The translations under genes were made by a program, and so were the position numbers. A model generated the notes under the pieces. The model had not been told where the DNA came from and did not search any database. It saw only the letters and a program-made list of their open reading frames with translations. Positions 52,901 through 61,961 of a stretch of 64,000 bases of DNA are shown piece after piece. Within the stretch, counting starts at the first letter, position 1. Each line of letters opens with the position of its first letter. The stretch is from 66-474 sp964489055. Lineage in GTDB: Bacteria; Pseudomonadota; Gammaproteobacteria; Xanthomonadales; Rhodanobacteraceae. The DNA lies in NCBI GenBank assembly GCA_964489055.1, contig CAZAXF010000005.1, positions 17,177 to 81,176 on the forward strand, read 5' to 3'.

Positions 52901-55900
52901 TGCTGCTGGCGCCACTGGCGTTCGCATAGCTGCCAAGCGCCGTGGCATACCTTCCGGAGGCCGTCGCGTCATTTCCCAGCGCAGTACCGTAGTCACCGGA
53001 CGCCGTCGCCCCCGCACCCACCGCGGTACTGACATAACCGGATGCCGTGCTGTAGTTGCCCAGCGCCGTGGCACCCACGTCGGATGCGTTCGCACGGACA
53101 CCCACGGCGGCGCCATAGTCGGCGGCGTAGGCGTAGCTTCCCAACGCGGTGCTGTTGTCTCCCGACGCGGAGGCGTTGTAACCGGCAGCCAGCGAGGCAT
53201 AACCCGCTGCCGCGGCCTGCACCCCCAGCGCAGTGCTGAAGTCACCCGAAGCGGACGCGAATCCGCCCACCGCGGTGCTGATGAAACCCGTCGCGGAGGC
53301 ATAGTTGCCCAGCGCCGTGGCGCCTTCGCCATACGCGTTGGCGTAGACACCGAACGCGGCGCCGTAGTCGCTTGCGTACGCGCGCGAGCCGACTGCGGTA
53401 CCGGACTGATATGCGAAGGCGTAACTCCCCACCGCAACCGCGTTGTCGGCCGCCGCATTGGCGTTGTAACCCGAAGCAATCGAGTAATTGCCCGTGGCGG
53501 TCGCAAACGACCCCAGCGCCGTCGATTCATCACCCAACGCCTTGGCCGTGTCGCCCAGCGCCACTGCGCCGTAGCCTGCCGCAACCGCGAACGCACCCAC
53601 CGCCGTGCCGTAGATGCCGCTGGCATAGGCCGTGTTGCCGAGTGCCATGGAACTGTCACCGCTGGCGTAGGTATTGCTGCCCAGCGCCACCGCGGCGTAA
53701 CCGGATGCATAGGCGTTGGCACCACCGGCAAGACTGTTGTAACCCGCGGCGTTGGCACCGCTGCCCAGCGCGCTCGCGCCCATGTAGGCATACGAATCCA
53801 TGCCGACGGCCGTGCCGTTGATGGACCCGATGGCACCGTAACCAACCGCCGTGCCGTCTTGCTGCGCACCGGAAAAACCGCCCAGCGCCACGCCCCTGTC
53901 GCCCACGGCGCGCGCATATTTGCCGACCGCAACGCTGTAGTCGCCGGCCGCCTGGGCATATTTGCCCACCGCCGTGCTGTACTTGCCCGACGCAATGGCG
54001 GTGTTGCCGAGCGCAACGCTGCCATCGCCGCCGGCATAGGCCCCGTTGCCGAAGGCCGCGGCGCCGTAGCCCAGGGCCTGGGTGTGAGTACCCACCGCCG
54101 TGCTGTACAGGCCGCTCGCGGATGCATAGCTGCCGAGCGCAGTGGCGTAACTGGCTGTCGCAGAAGCATACGCACCCAGCGCCATGGCGTAGCTGGCGTC
54201 CGCAGACGCGTTGCCCACGTACGCATGCGTACCCATCGCGATGCTGTTGCGGGCACTGGTCGTGTTCATGCTGCCGACATCACCGCCGACGTAGGCGTAA
54301 CTGCCGATGGCGATACTGCCGGTGGCATCGCCGCCGATGCTGCCCACCCAGGCGTGGTCGCCCATCGCCATGGCGTGGTCGACGTAGCCATAGGTTGTGG
54401 TAACCCGCGCAAGGGTGCCGAACGCCGAACTGTAGGCGCCCGCGGCGAGGCTGCCCGCGCCAACGGCCGTCGAAGAATATCCGCCAGCCACGGAACCCGC
54501 TCCCGCGGCCGTACTGGAATCTCCTCCCGCAACAGAACCGTAGCCCACGGCAACGCTGTTGCTTCCGGCTGCCTGCGCGGAATAGCCACTGGCGACGCCG
54601 TAGTCACCCGAGGCAGCCGCATTCGGCCCGGAAGCCGTCGCGTGCGCACCGCTGGCCGCGGCATCATCGCTGCCATCGGCCGGGCCATTGGCCTTGAAGT
54701 AGTGCTCCACGTTGTCGGCACCAGCCTGTACGGCTGTGATGGCCTGGTTGGTCGCGTAAAGCTGCGAGCCGTTCACCGCGTCGGTGCTGGTCGCCGATAC
54801 CTCGCCCGCCGCCACGTTGGTGATCTGGCGCTCGGCGCCCGGGGCGCCCATGCTGACCACGCTGATCGGGGCGGCGCCGGCGAACGCGTAATAGTTGCCG
54901 GCGATGGTCGCGCCCGCCGTCGGATTCGGCGCCGCCACCACCGTGTTGTTGCCCAGCGCCACCGCACCGTCCATGCCGGCCGGAATCGTGACGTTGTTGC
55001 CGAGCACGAAAGCGTTGTCGGCGGCGATGGTGTTGTTGTTGCCGAACGCGCCGGAGTAGTTGCCGGTCACGTTGTTCGGATCGCCGATCGCGACCGAATG
55101 ATCCCCGCTGACCACGCCCTGGTAGCCGATGCTGATCGACTGCTCGCCGCTGGCCTGCGCCTGGTCGCCCATGGCGATGCTGCTGGCGCCGCTGGCGTTG
55201 GCGTGGTTGCCCAGCGCAGTCGAGTAATCGCCAGTGGCGTATGCGTAATAGCCGAGCGCCGATGCACGTTTCCCGCTGGCGTTGGAATAGGTACCGATGG
55301 CCGTGGCCTGGTAGCCCGCCTGCGCGTAGTCGCCCAGCGCCGTGGCATCGCGGTAGTTGGCGCGCGCGTTGATGCCCACCGCGGTGCCGAAGTTGCCGTA
55401 GGCCTGCGCGCCGGCACCAAGCGCCGTGGACTCGAAACCGGTGGCATAGGCATAAGCCCCCACCGCCGTGGAGTAACCCTGCAGGCTGCCCGTCGCACCG
55501 GCAGCACGCGCATTCTGGCCAATCGCCACGGCTGCACCATCCTGCGCGTTTGCATACGCACCGAGCGCAACGCTGCCTGTCTGATAGGTGCTGGCCGTCG
55601 CCGGCACCGTCTGCGCCTCATGGCCGATGGCAATGTCGTTGTCCGCATTGGCTATCGCGTTGTAGCCCTGCGCAATCGAGTAGTTGCCCGTGGCATTCGC
55701 GAACGCACCCAGCGCCGTCGCCGCGTCGCCCAGCGCATTGGCGGTATCGCCCAGCGCCGTGCCGTCATAACCCTGCGCCACCGCGAACGGGCCTACCGCG
55801 GTGCCGTAGGCGCCGCTGGCGTAGGCCGTGTTGCCAACCGCCGTCGCACTGTCGCCACTGGCGTAGGTGTTGCTGCCCAGCGCCACCGCGGCGTAACCGG

Positions 55901-56849
55901 ATGCATAGGCATTGGCACCACCGGCAAGACTGCTGTAACCCGTGGCACTGGCATAGCTACCCAGGGCGCTCGCGCCGACATAGGCGTACGAATGCACGCC
56001 CACCGCCACGCTGTTGGCGCCGTTCGCGATCGCACCTGTGCCGACGGCGGTTGCCTGGTACCAGGCGTACGAGCCTGCACCCAGCGCCGTCGCGGCGATG
56101 TCCGCAGCGGAGGAGCCGGCCCCCACCGCGGTCGCGTAGCTGGCGGTGGCGGATGCATACGCACCCAGCGCCGCCGACTGGTTGGCGTCGGAGGTCGCAC
56201 TGCCGACGTATGCGTGCGGTCCGAGCGCGATGCTGTCGTACGCGTTGGTGTGGTTCGGATTGGGCAGCCCGCCGTTGGTGTACTTGGTGCCGACCTGCGC
56301 ATAGTCACCCAACGCCATGCTGCCGTGAACGTCGGCATACACACCAACCACGGCGGCGCGGTGCCCAAGCGCCGTTGCCGCGTTGGCGTTGCCGAAAACG
56401 GAAAACACCTCCGCTCCGTAACCCATGGCCGTCGCGTAAGCGGCCGAACCGTAGGCTGACGCCACCACGGTGCGGCTGCCGACCACGGTCGTGCCGGTCA
56501 CGTCACCCGATGGTCCCGCGGTTGCCTGGGCGTTGTAACCAATCGCGGTCGAGTAATTTCCGATCGTATAGGCGTAGTTACCACACGCGAGCGCATTGTT
56601 GCCGGGCGCGGCAGTACCGGTGGATGCGGGCGTGGTATCGCAGACATTGCCGGCGAAGGCAGGACTGATGGCGCCCGTCGCCAGCAGCAGGCCCGAGAGC
56701 GCGAGCGCCAGACCCCGCGGCCGGAATGAACGCGAGGGTGCGGCGGCGGATGCGCCACCGCTTCGGGTCTTGGCCTTGGCCAGTTCCGAGGCAACGACAA
56801 CCTGATTCAGCGAACGGTTCCAGACCAGGCTGTAGATCTTCTTGTTCAC
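49908..56849 (-). CDS. YadA-like trimeric autotransporter adhesin
   Basis: A 2313-aa adhesin. The GTG start at 56849 has GGGAGGGG about 5 nt upstream and gives an extended signal peptide (VNKKIYSLVWNRSLNQ, then LALALSGLLLATGAISPAFA). The passenger is mostly YadA-head repeats of the AxGxxSxAxGxxAxAxG type, arranged in three large head blocks, each ended by a HIM/neck module (AVNGSQLYATNQ). Stalk repeats precede a C-terminal YadA anchor (about the last 95 aa: QSAFGVGIGTFRGQSGIALG, ending SAGVGAAIVW). Such trimers mediate adhesion and biofilm formation. Repeats make its length prone to change. Confidence 0.95.
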   Translation of the reverse strand: MNKKIYSLVWNRSLNQVVVASELAKAKTRSGGASAAAPSRSFRPRGLALALSGLLLATGAISPAFAGNVCDTTPASTGTAAPGNNALACGNYAYTIGNYSTAIGYNAQATAGPSGDVTGTTVVGSRTVVASAYGSAAYATAMGYGAEVFSVFGNANAATALGHRAAVVGVYADVHGSMALGDYAQVGTKYTNGGLPNPNHTNAYDSIALGPHAYVGSATSDANQSAALGAYASATASYATAVGAGSSAADIAATALGAGSYAWYQATAVGTGAIANGANSVAVGVHSYAYVGASALGSYASATGYSSLAGGANAYASGYAAVALGSNTYASGDSATAVGNTAYASGAYGTAVGPFAVAQGYDGTALGDTANALGDAATALGAFANATGNYSIAQGYNAIANADNDIAIGHEAQTVPATASTYQTGSVALGAYANAQDGAAVAIGQNARAAGATGSLQGYSTAVGAYAYATGFESTALGAGAQAYGNFGTAVGINARANYRDATALGDYAQAGYQATAIGTYSNASGKRASALGYYAYATGDYSTALGNHANASGASSIAMGDQAQASGEQSISIGYQGVVSGDHSVAIGDPNNVTGNYSGAFGNNNTIAADNAFVLGNNVTIPAGMDGAVALGNNTVVAAPNPTAGATIAGNYYAFAGAAPISVVSMGAPGAERQITNVAAGEVSATSTDAVNGSQLYATNQAITAVQAGADNVEHYFKANGPADGSDDAAASGAHATASGPNAAASGDYGVASGYSAQAAGSNSVAVGYGSVAGGDSSTAAGAGSVAGGYSSTAVGAGSLAAGAYSSAFGTLARVTTTYGYVDHAMAMGDHAWVGSIGGDATGSIAIGSYAYVGGDVGSMNTTSARNSIAMGTHAYVGNASADASYAMALGAYASATASYATALGSYASASGLYSTAVGTHTQALGYGAAAFGNGAYAGGDGSVALGNTAIASGKYSTAVGKYAQAAGDYSVAVGKYARAVGDRGVALGGFSGAQQDGTAVGYGAIGSINGTAVGMDSYAYMGASALGSGANAAGYNSLAGGANAYASGYAAVALGSNTYASGDSSMALGNTAYASGIYGTAVGAFAVAAGYGAVALGDTAKALGDESTALGSFATATGNYSIASGYNANAAADNAVAVGSYAFAYQSGTAVGSRAYASDYGAAFGVYANAYGEGATALGNYASATGFISTAVGGFASASGDFSTALGVQAAAAGYASLAAGYNASASGDNSTALGSYAYAADYGAAVGVRANASDVGATALGNYSTASGYVSTAVGAGATASGDYGTALGNDATASGRYATALGSYANASGASSIALGDQAQASGEQSISIGYQNVVSGDHSIAIGDPNNVTGNYSGAFGNNNTIAADNAFVLGNNVTIPAGMDGAVALGNNTVVAAPNATGGTTINGSYYAFAGSNPTSVVSVGAPGAERQITNVAAGEVSATSTDAVNGSQLYATNQAVTALASTAVGAHFFKADGLLDGSEDAVASGTHSTASGPNATASGDYSTANGYAATASGYGASAVGDGAMASGDNSTALGRNSHAAGPKSMATGYGAQVSGAYSAANGANSIVLGDYSTALGSYAIAVGDHSSAVGANAIAADHSTALGSRAYGRSHGTAVGGYARADGRYATALGYHAAVEGASKYQGDLGGSMALGNHAWVGADDGDVSNSVAIGPYAAVGALYGSYAENDAHDSVALGAHAYVGNPGADANAATALGAYSSAMSNYATAVGAHAYAGAASSIAVGNRAAASGDSSIALGNQAQASGTQSISIGYQGTVSGDHSIAIGDPNNVSGNDSGAFGNNNTVAADNAFVLGNDVTIAAGMDGAVALGNHTVVAAPNPTAGATIAGSYHAFAGAAPTSVVSVGSPGNERQITNVAAGRLSANSTDAVNGSQLYATNQELDLVGQMAALGWDITTTAVGSGVANGSSVANVAPGATATFAAGDNVVVTQNGTSVTIAVNPDLTGMHSVSFSGGGPTLSSSGIDMGNTKVTNVADGTISATSKDAVNGSQLYATNQAVTNIQQGHSGAFQTSTDVTGTPSATGTNSAAGGSNAAATGDNALAVGNDSAAAGDGGTAVGTSASASGTNSTAIGNASVASGDNSVALGHGSVANEDDTVSVGSAGNERRITNVAAGSAATDAVNVSQLQASQQGAVQYDTVTNNNVSSVDYTNVTLNPGGDPTTIHNVAAGTADTDAVNVGQLNAGIQTAQNWAASYADQKFNQLQANVSDLSRHVNAGVASAIAAANIPQPYAPGQSAFGVGIGTFRGQSGIALGLSRITDNGRFILKANASSSSQGDFSAGVGAAIVW
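51137..51584. repeat. Adhesin module repeat, copy 3
   Basis: About 445 bp coding HIM/neck plus adjacent head (AVNGSQLYATNQ and VALGNHTVVAAPNPT). Closely related to 52467-52910 and 54742-55190. Confidence 0.85.
52467..52910. repeat. Adhesin module repeat, copy 2
   Basis: About 445 bp, highly similar at the DNA level to the copy at 54742-55190, with scattered substitutions. Confidence 0.87.
54742..55190. repeat. Adhesin module repeat, copy 1
   Basis: About 445 bp encoding the same neck and head elements (GAPGAERQITNVAAGEVSAT). It is most like copy 2. Confidence 0.87.
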
Positions 56850-57210
56850 GCTACCCCTCCCGACTCGGTTGATGGCTTGGGTGGTACTCCCCAATTCCGC
56901 GCTGGCGAAGTGCACCGGACGCTCGCGACGGGGCGAACGACACCGTCGCCTCGTCCCGGGAAACGAAACGGCAAGGAACCTGGATCAGTGATTTCCCCTG
57001 GTTTGGCCCCTGTCCGCGCATGGCGCGGTCGCCGTGTCCGACGCGTTGCATCAATGCGGAATTGCGTTCACACCCCTGTTTCCGGATTGCGCTGCACCGT
57101 AACAGAGCCTACCGCACGGCGCGACTCATGTCACAAAATTACACATTGATCCCGACAATTCAGCGCGGATTGGGCACAAAGCGCGGCGATGCGGTGTGGA
57201 TCCCCACGCC
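56850..57210. promoter_or_regulatory. Intergenic region between the adhesin and hrpB
   Basis: About 360 nt between divergent genes. An AT-rich patch at 57127-57165 (TCACAAAATTACACATTGAT) is the likely place for the adhesin promoter, which would leave a 5' leader of about 270 nt. No exact -35/-10 pair could be fixed, and no gene is seen. Confidence 0.4.
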
Positions 57211-57216
57211 TACAAT
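57211..57216 (+). promoter_or_regulatory. TACAAT -10 element of hrpB (probable leaderless start)
   Basis: TACAAT ends 6 nt before the GTG at 57223. A transcript starting about 7 nt after the -10 would begin at the start codon itself. No Shine-Dalgarno is seen. Confidence 0.55.
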
Positions 57217-57222
57217 GCCCAC

Positions 57223-60006
57223 GTGAATGCACTGGAATTCCCGATTTCGCCGCTGTTGCCACGCATTTGTGCGCACTTGGCCGAACATTCGCGGCTGGTG
57301 CTGGAAGCACCGCCAGGCGCGGGCAAGACCACGCAGGTGCCGCAGGCCCTGCTGGATGCGCAGTGGCTGGCCGGACGCCGGATCGTGATGCTGGAGCCGC
57401 GCCGGATCGCGGCGCGCGCGGCGGCCGGGTTCATGGCCGCGCAGCGCGGCGAGGCCATCGGACAGACGGTGGGCTACCGCATCCGGTTCGAAGCGCGGGT
57501 GTCGCAGGCAACAAGGATCGAGGTGGTCACCGAAGGCATCCTGACCCGGATGCTGCAGGACGACCCGGAACTGCCGGGTGTCGGCGCGGTGCTGTTCGAC
57601 GAATTCCACGAACGGCACCTCGCCGGCGACCTCGGCGCCACGCTGGCGCTGGACGTACAGGCGGGCCTGCGGCCGGACCTTCGCATCGTGGTGATGTCGG
57701 CGACGCTGGAAGGCGAGCGGGTGGCGCGCTGGCTGGATGCGCCGGTGCTGCGCAGCGAAGGCCGTGCATTTCCCGTACGCATCGCGTATCCATCGGCGCG
57801 ACGCGGCGAAAGCGATCTCGCCCACCTGCAACGCGCAACGACGCAGGCGCTGGAAGAAACCGACGGCGACGTGCTGGTGTTCCTGCCGGGGCGGCGGGAG
57901 ATTGCGCGGGCGCAAAGGATGCTGGCGGACGAACGGCGGTCCGCTTCGTTCCGAAGAGGGTTTGGGGACGAGGGCTCGGGACCGCGCGCGGATCCCGGAC
58001 CCCCATCCGGCGCTGCGCGCAACCTGCTCCCGGAGGGAGAAGGGAACCGGATGGCGCGTATCGAAATCCTGCCGCTGCACGGAGGATTGTCGCTGGCCGA
58101 ACAACAGGCCGCGCTGGCGCCGGCCGACCCCGGCACGCGCCGGGTGATCCTTGCCACCAACGTGGCCGAATCCTCGATCACGGTGCCGGGCGTGCGCGCC
58201 GTGATCGACACCGGGCTGGCGCGCGAACCACGCTTTGATCCCAACTCGGGCTTCACACGACTGGCGACGGTGGCGATTTCCCGAGCTTCAGCGGACCAGC
58301 GCGCCGGGCGTGCGGGGCGCGTTGCGTCCGGCGCCGCGTATCGCCTGTGGCCGGAGAGCCGGCGCCTGGAACCATCGCGCAGCCCGGAAATCGCCCAGGC
58401 CGAACTGTCGGGCCTGGCGCTGGAGCTGGCGGCCTGGGGCGTGGGTGCCGATGCCACCGCGGCGCTGCGCTGGCTGGATGCACCGCCGCCCGGCGCGCTG
58501 GCCGCCGCGCGTGACCTGCTGCAAGGGCTGGGTGCACTGGATGAACACCTGCGCATCACGCCGCGCGGTCGCGACATGCTGCAACTGGGCACAGCGCCAC
58601 GCATGGCCGCCATGGCGCTGCGCGCGCCGGATTCCCTGCACGCATTGGTCGCCGACCTGCTGGCACTGCTGGAAGCGCGCTCGCCGTTGCGCGGTGGATT
58701 CGACGACGACCTGCGCCGGCGCGTGGATGCCCTGCACCAGTTCCGCGACGGTGGCGCGCGTGCGGTGCACGGCGCCGACACGGGTGCGCTGGCGGCAATC
58801 GACAAGGCCGCGCGCGGCTGGCGCAAGCGCCTCGGAACCCGCCACGGCGCCAGCGGCACGCCCGACGCGCTGGCCGTCGGCAACCTGCTGCTGCACGCAT
58901 TCCCCGACCGCGTCGCTCGAAGGGACGACACCGACCCTCGGCGCTACCGGCTGGCCAATGGCCGCGGCGCGCGCCTGCACGGGGAATCGGGGCACATCGG
59001 CGAACCGTGGCTGGTCGTCGCCGAAGCCCGCTTCGATGCCCGCGACAGCCTGGTCCTCACCGCAGCGCCCTTCGACGCGGCGCTGCTGGAGCGCGATTAC
59101 CCACGACGGTTCACGCGCAAGCGCGTGGTGCAGGTGAACGCCAACGATGTCGTCGAAGCATTCGAGGAACGACGCTTCGAGGCGCTGGTGCTGGAACGCC
59201 GGGCGGTAGCGGCCACCGCCGATGACACGTTGCCGGCGCTGCTGGCAACCATCCGTTCACGCGGCATCGATGTCCTGCCATGGAGCGACGCGGCACGGCG
59301 GCTGCGCGCACGCGTTGCGTGGCTGCGCGCGGCCATGCCCGACGCCGACCTGCCGGACGTTTCCGACGCGGCACTGCTGGACTCGCTGGAAAGCTGGCTG
59401 GCACCCGCACTCACCGGCAAGCGCCGACTGGGCGCGCTGTCCACGCACGCCCTTTCGGACGCGTTCGCCGGCTTGCTGGCCTGGCCGCAGCGCAAGCTGC
59501 TGGACGAGGCGGCGCCGGATGCCATCCGGGTGCCCAGCGGACGCAGCGTGAAACTGGATTACACGAGCGCGAGCGCGAACGCCCGGGCGACAGTGAGGGC
59601 CGGAGGTTGCCAGGCGAGCAACGAGCCTGGCACCGGGGCTGGCGGTGAGGGTCCGGCTTCACGTGAGGCTGCCTCGCGCGAGTCTGGACCCTCACCCGCC
59701 CCTTCGGGGCACCCTCTCCCGGAGGGAGAGGGCAGCAAGGCGACATCGCCGGTATTGGCCGTGAAACTGCAGGAACTGTTCGGCCTTGCCGAAACCCCGC
59801 GCATCGCGCGCGGCCGCGTGCCGGTGACGCTGCACCTGCTTTCGCCGGCCGGCCGGCCGATCCAGGTCACGCAGGACCTGCGCGGATTCTGGGAACATAC
59901 CTACGCCGAGGTGAGAAAGGAACTGAAGGGGCGGTATCCGCGACATCCGTGGCCCGAAGACCCGTGGAACGCCGTGCCCACCCACCGAGCCAAACCGCGC
60001 CGTTGA
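57223..60006 (+). CDS. hrpB: ATP-dependent helicase HrpB with two in-frame repeat insertions
   Basis: A 927-aa DEAH-box RNA helicase. Motifs: Walker A APPGAGKTTQVP, FDEFHERH (DEFH box), VVMSATL, VILATNVAESSITVPGV and QRAGRAGRVASG. The C-terminal HrpB domain ends LAVKLQELFGLAETP and WEHTYAEVRKELKGRYPRHP. The GTG at 57223 is favoured by the -10 just upstream; GTG at 57196 is the alternative. About 40 extra residues after ARAQRML and about 60 after VKLDYTSAS are encoded by GC-rich intergenic-type palindromes (both include LPEGEG). Homologues normally lack these stretches. The frame stays open. Confidence 0.92.
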   Translation: MNALEFPISPLLPRICAHLAEHSRLVLEAPPGAGKTTQVPQALLDAQWLAGRRIVMLEPRRIAARAAAGFMAAQRGEAIGQTVGYRIRFEARVSQATRIEVVTEGILTRMLQDDPELPGVGAVLFDEFHERHLAGDLGATLALDVQAGLRPDLRIVVMSATLEGERVARWLDAPVLRSEGRAFPVRIAYPSARRGESDLAHLQRATTQALEETDGDVLVFLPGRREIARAQRMLADERRSASFRRGFGDEGSGPRADPGPPSGAARNLLPEGEGNRMARIEILPLHGGLSLAEQQAALAPADPGTRRVILATNVAESSITVPGVRAVIDTGLAREPRFDPNSGFTRLATVAISRASADQRAGRAGRVASGAAYRLWPESRRLEPSRSPEIAQAELSGLALELAAWGVGADATAALRWLDAPPPGALAAARDLLQGLGALDEHLRITPRGRDMLQLGTAPRMAAMALRAPDSLHALVADLLALLEARSPLRGGFDDDLRRRVDALHQFRDGGARAVHGADTGALAAIDKAARGWRKRLGTRHGASGTPDALAVGNLLLHAFPDRVARRDDTDPRRYRLANGRGARLHGESGHIGEPWLVVAEARFDARDSLVLTAAPFDAALLERDYPRRFTRKRVVQVNANDVVEAFEERRFEALVLERRAVAATADDTLPALLATIRSRGIDVLPWSDAARRLRARVAWLRAAMPDADLPDVSDAALLDSLESWLAPALTGKRRLGALSTHALSDAFAGLLAWPQRKLLDEAAPDAIRVPSGRSVKLDYTSASANARATVRAGGCQASNEPGTGAGGEGPASREAASRESGPSPAPSGHPLPEGEGSKATSPVLAVKLQELFGLAETPRIARGRVPVTLHLLSPAGRPIQVTQDLRGFWEHTYAEVRKELKGRYPRHPWPEDPWNAVPTHRAKPRR
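57937..58053. repeat. In-frame repeat insertion 1 in hrpB
   Basis: Contains CTCCCGGAGGGAGAAGGG, the hairpin-end core of a dispersed element, and codes for NLLPEGEGN between the motif IV region and the LPLHGG motif. Confidence 0.78.
59583..59738. repeat. In-frame repeat insertion 2 in hrpB
   Basis: GTGAGGGTCCGGCTTCACG and GGACCCTCACCCGCC form inverted arms, followed by CTCTCCCGGAGGGAGAGGG. It codes for PSGHPLPEGEG just before the conserved C-terminal VLAVKLQELFG. Confidence 0.85.
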
Positions 60007-60057
60007 CCGCGCACCACGGATGTCGCCGGCAACATCGACGCGACACCCACCACATTC

Positions 60058-60170
60058 GTCATTCCGGGACTCCCGGAGGGAGAACCCGGAATCCAGCACT
60101 TCCCATCGACTGCCGGGAGCTCGATTCCGGGTTCCATCGCCGATGAAGCCGGTGGTGCCCACGGAATGAC
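60058..60170. repeat. GTCATTCCGG palindromic element, copy B
   Basis: A 113-bp relative of the element at 46863-46984, with GTCATTCCGGGAC at one end and CGGAATGAC at the other. It supplies the stop codon and last ~36 codons of the glycosyltransferase gene. Confidence 0.88.
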
Positions 60171-61876
60171 GGGGGCGGAGGGTGCATTGCGACGCCAACG
60201 TGATCGGGGAATGGCCCCAACCGGATCGCCCCGAGCCCCGACACCGACCGCGGTCCACCGATTCCGCCGGCAACGCCCACCCCCACGGTGCCAGCGCGCG
60301 CCTGCGTGTGCGGACTCCCGCACACCGCGGCGGCGCGCCAGGCGGCGATGCGGCGGCTGGCGGAAAGGAAATACGGCCAGGTCCGGAACGGCGTGGCGTG
60401 TTGCGGCTCGTCGATCGACTCGGTCGTCAACAGGACGCCACGGGGATGCCTGCGGCACCACGCCATGACCTCGTCGCGCGTGATCCACGGCAACGGCTGG
60501 TGCAGTCGACCCGTGTAACCGAACAGGCCGTTGTAACGGTCGACGTGCACGATGGGCACCCGGGCCTGCAGTTGCTGCTTCACGAACGCGGCTTCCGGGC
60601 GTACGTCCAGTGCCGGCAGGTAGGCCAGCGCCCCGGCCAGCAACGTAACCGACACCAGCGCGGTCGCCGAGAGCGCCAGTGACCGCGCCTCGCGCCCCCA
60701 GCGCCACCACGCGCCCAGCGCGACCGCCAGCGGAATCAGTGCCAGCGCAGCGATGGCCGGTTGCGGCGCATAGCCGAAGGTCCTTGCCGCGTGCCACGGC
60801 AACACCACGATGCCGGCACCGGCCAGGATCGCCAGCAGCCCGAACAACAGCGGCCGCAGCCGCGCGCCGGGCTGCTGCAGCAGCCATGCACCGGCGAGCG
60901 CCCACGCCGGCAGCAGCGGCAGCAGGTAGTGGACCTGCTTGCCGCTGATGGCGCAAAAGCCCACCAGCGGAACGACCCACCAGCACCACACGAAACGCCC
61001 GAAACGGCCGCGCCACAGGCCCGACCATGCTGCACGCGGCGCGCGCAAGGTCAGCAGCCAGGGCAGCAGCAGTACCGGCACCAGCGGCAGGTACCACCAG
61101 AACGGTCGGCGGTGCGCGAAGCTCTCCGTGATGCGACCTGCCACCTTGTCCACCAGCGGCTGCCAGTAGGCCGGCCCGGCGTACCACGCGGCCGGCAAGA
61201 GCCACGCAAAAGTGATGGCGACGCCGATCACCAGGCCCGCCAGCAACGCGGGGTACCAGCGCGCCTTGTGCGCGCGGGCGGTGGCGCTCCACAGCGGGGC
61301 CAGCAGCGCCACCGCCACCACGTGCAGCAGCAGCACCGGGCCCTTGGCGAGGATCCCGAAGCCGGTCGCGAGGGCGAGCAGCGCGATCCCGCGTTTCCAC
61401 CGCCGGCCGTCGAGATCCAGCAGGGCGTGCAGCACCCCGAGCACGGCGAGCGAAAGCAGCAGGTCGAACATGATCGCGGTCGCGAACACCGTGAAGCCGA
61501 GACACCCTGCCAGCAGCCACATCGCGGTGTCTGCACCGCGCCGGTCCATGCCCAGGCGCGCGGCCAGCCTGCGCAGCGTCAGCAGCACGCCCAGCGCGAC
61601 GACCAGCGCCCCGACGCGTGCCACCCAGGTATGCACGCCGAATACTTCCCAGCCGCCACCGATCAGCCAGAACAGCAACGGCGACTTGTCCGAATACCAC
61701 ACGCCGTTGACGGTCGGCACCAGCCACTGGCCGGAGTTGACCATCTCCCACACGGCAGTGAGGTAACGCGTCTCGTCGACCGGAATCGGGGGAAACACCA
61801 GCGCCAGCGGCAACAGCAGCGCGCACCACAGCGCAAGCCACGGCCATGGCGAGCGGAAGTCGACGGGAATCTTCAT
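60059..61876 (-). CDS. ArnT-like family 39 glycosyltransferase (membrane)
   Basis: A 605-aa polytopic membrane protein of the PMT/ArnT type. Its first span is followed by the acidic motif PPIPVDETRY (Asp34, Glu35), then YSDKSPLLFWLIG, and about a dozen spans (for example LAVLGVLHALLDLDG, WYLPLVPVLLLPWLL). Members move lipid-linked sugars to lipid A or proteins. A C-terminal soluble part follows the last span. The final ~36 residues (from SFRGHHRLHRRWNPESSSR) come from a repeat element and are probably not functional. ATG at 61876 begins MKIPVDFRSPWPW. Confidence 0.87.
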   Translation of the reverse strand: MKIPVDFRSPWPWLALWCALLLPLALVFPPIPVDETRYLTAVWEMVNSGQWLVPTVNGVWYSDKSPLLFWLIGGGWEVFGVHTWVARVGALVVALGVLLTLRRLAARLGMDRRGADTAMWLLAGCLGFTVFATAIMFDLLLSLAVLGVLHALLDLDGRRWKRGIALLALATGFGILAKGPVLLLHVVAVALLAPLWSATARAHKARWYPALLAGLVIGVAITFAWLLPAAWYAGPAYWQPLVDKVAGRITESFAHRRPFWWYLPLVPVLLLPWLLTLRAPRAAWSGLWRGRFGRFVWCWWVVPLVGFCAISGKQVHYLLPLLPAWALAGAWLLQQPGARLRPLLFGLLAILAGAGIVVLPWHAARTFGYAPQPAIAALALIPLAVALGAWWRWGREARSLALSATALVSVTLLAGALAYLPALDVRPEAAFVKQQLQARVPIVHVDRYNGLFGYTGRLHQPLPWITRDEVMAWCRRHPRGVLLTTESIDEPQHATPFRTWPYFLSASRRIAAWRAAAVCGSPHTQARAGTVGVGVAGGIGGPRSVSGLGAIRLGPFPDHVGVAMHPPPPSFRGHHRLHRRWNPESSSRQSMGSAGFRVLPPGVPE

Positions 61877-61961
61877 GCGCCGCGCAGCATAGCGCAGGCG
61901 GGTTGCAGGGAAAGCAGATTGTCGCTGCACGACGCCGAGGACGAGCCGAACACCGCCATTC

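Noticed and set aside
50533..56459. Several long rightward frames opposite the adhesin
   Set aside because: They mirror the adhesin repeats; the leftward adhesin has signal peptide, heads, necks and anchor.
56850..56915. Longer adhesin start at 56915
   Set aside because: The GTG at 56849 has a strong ribosome site and begins exactly at the extended signal peptide motif.
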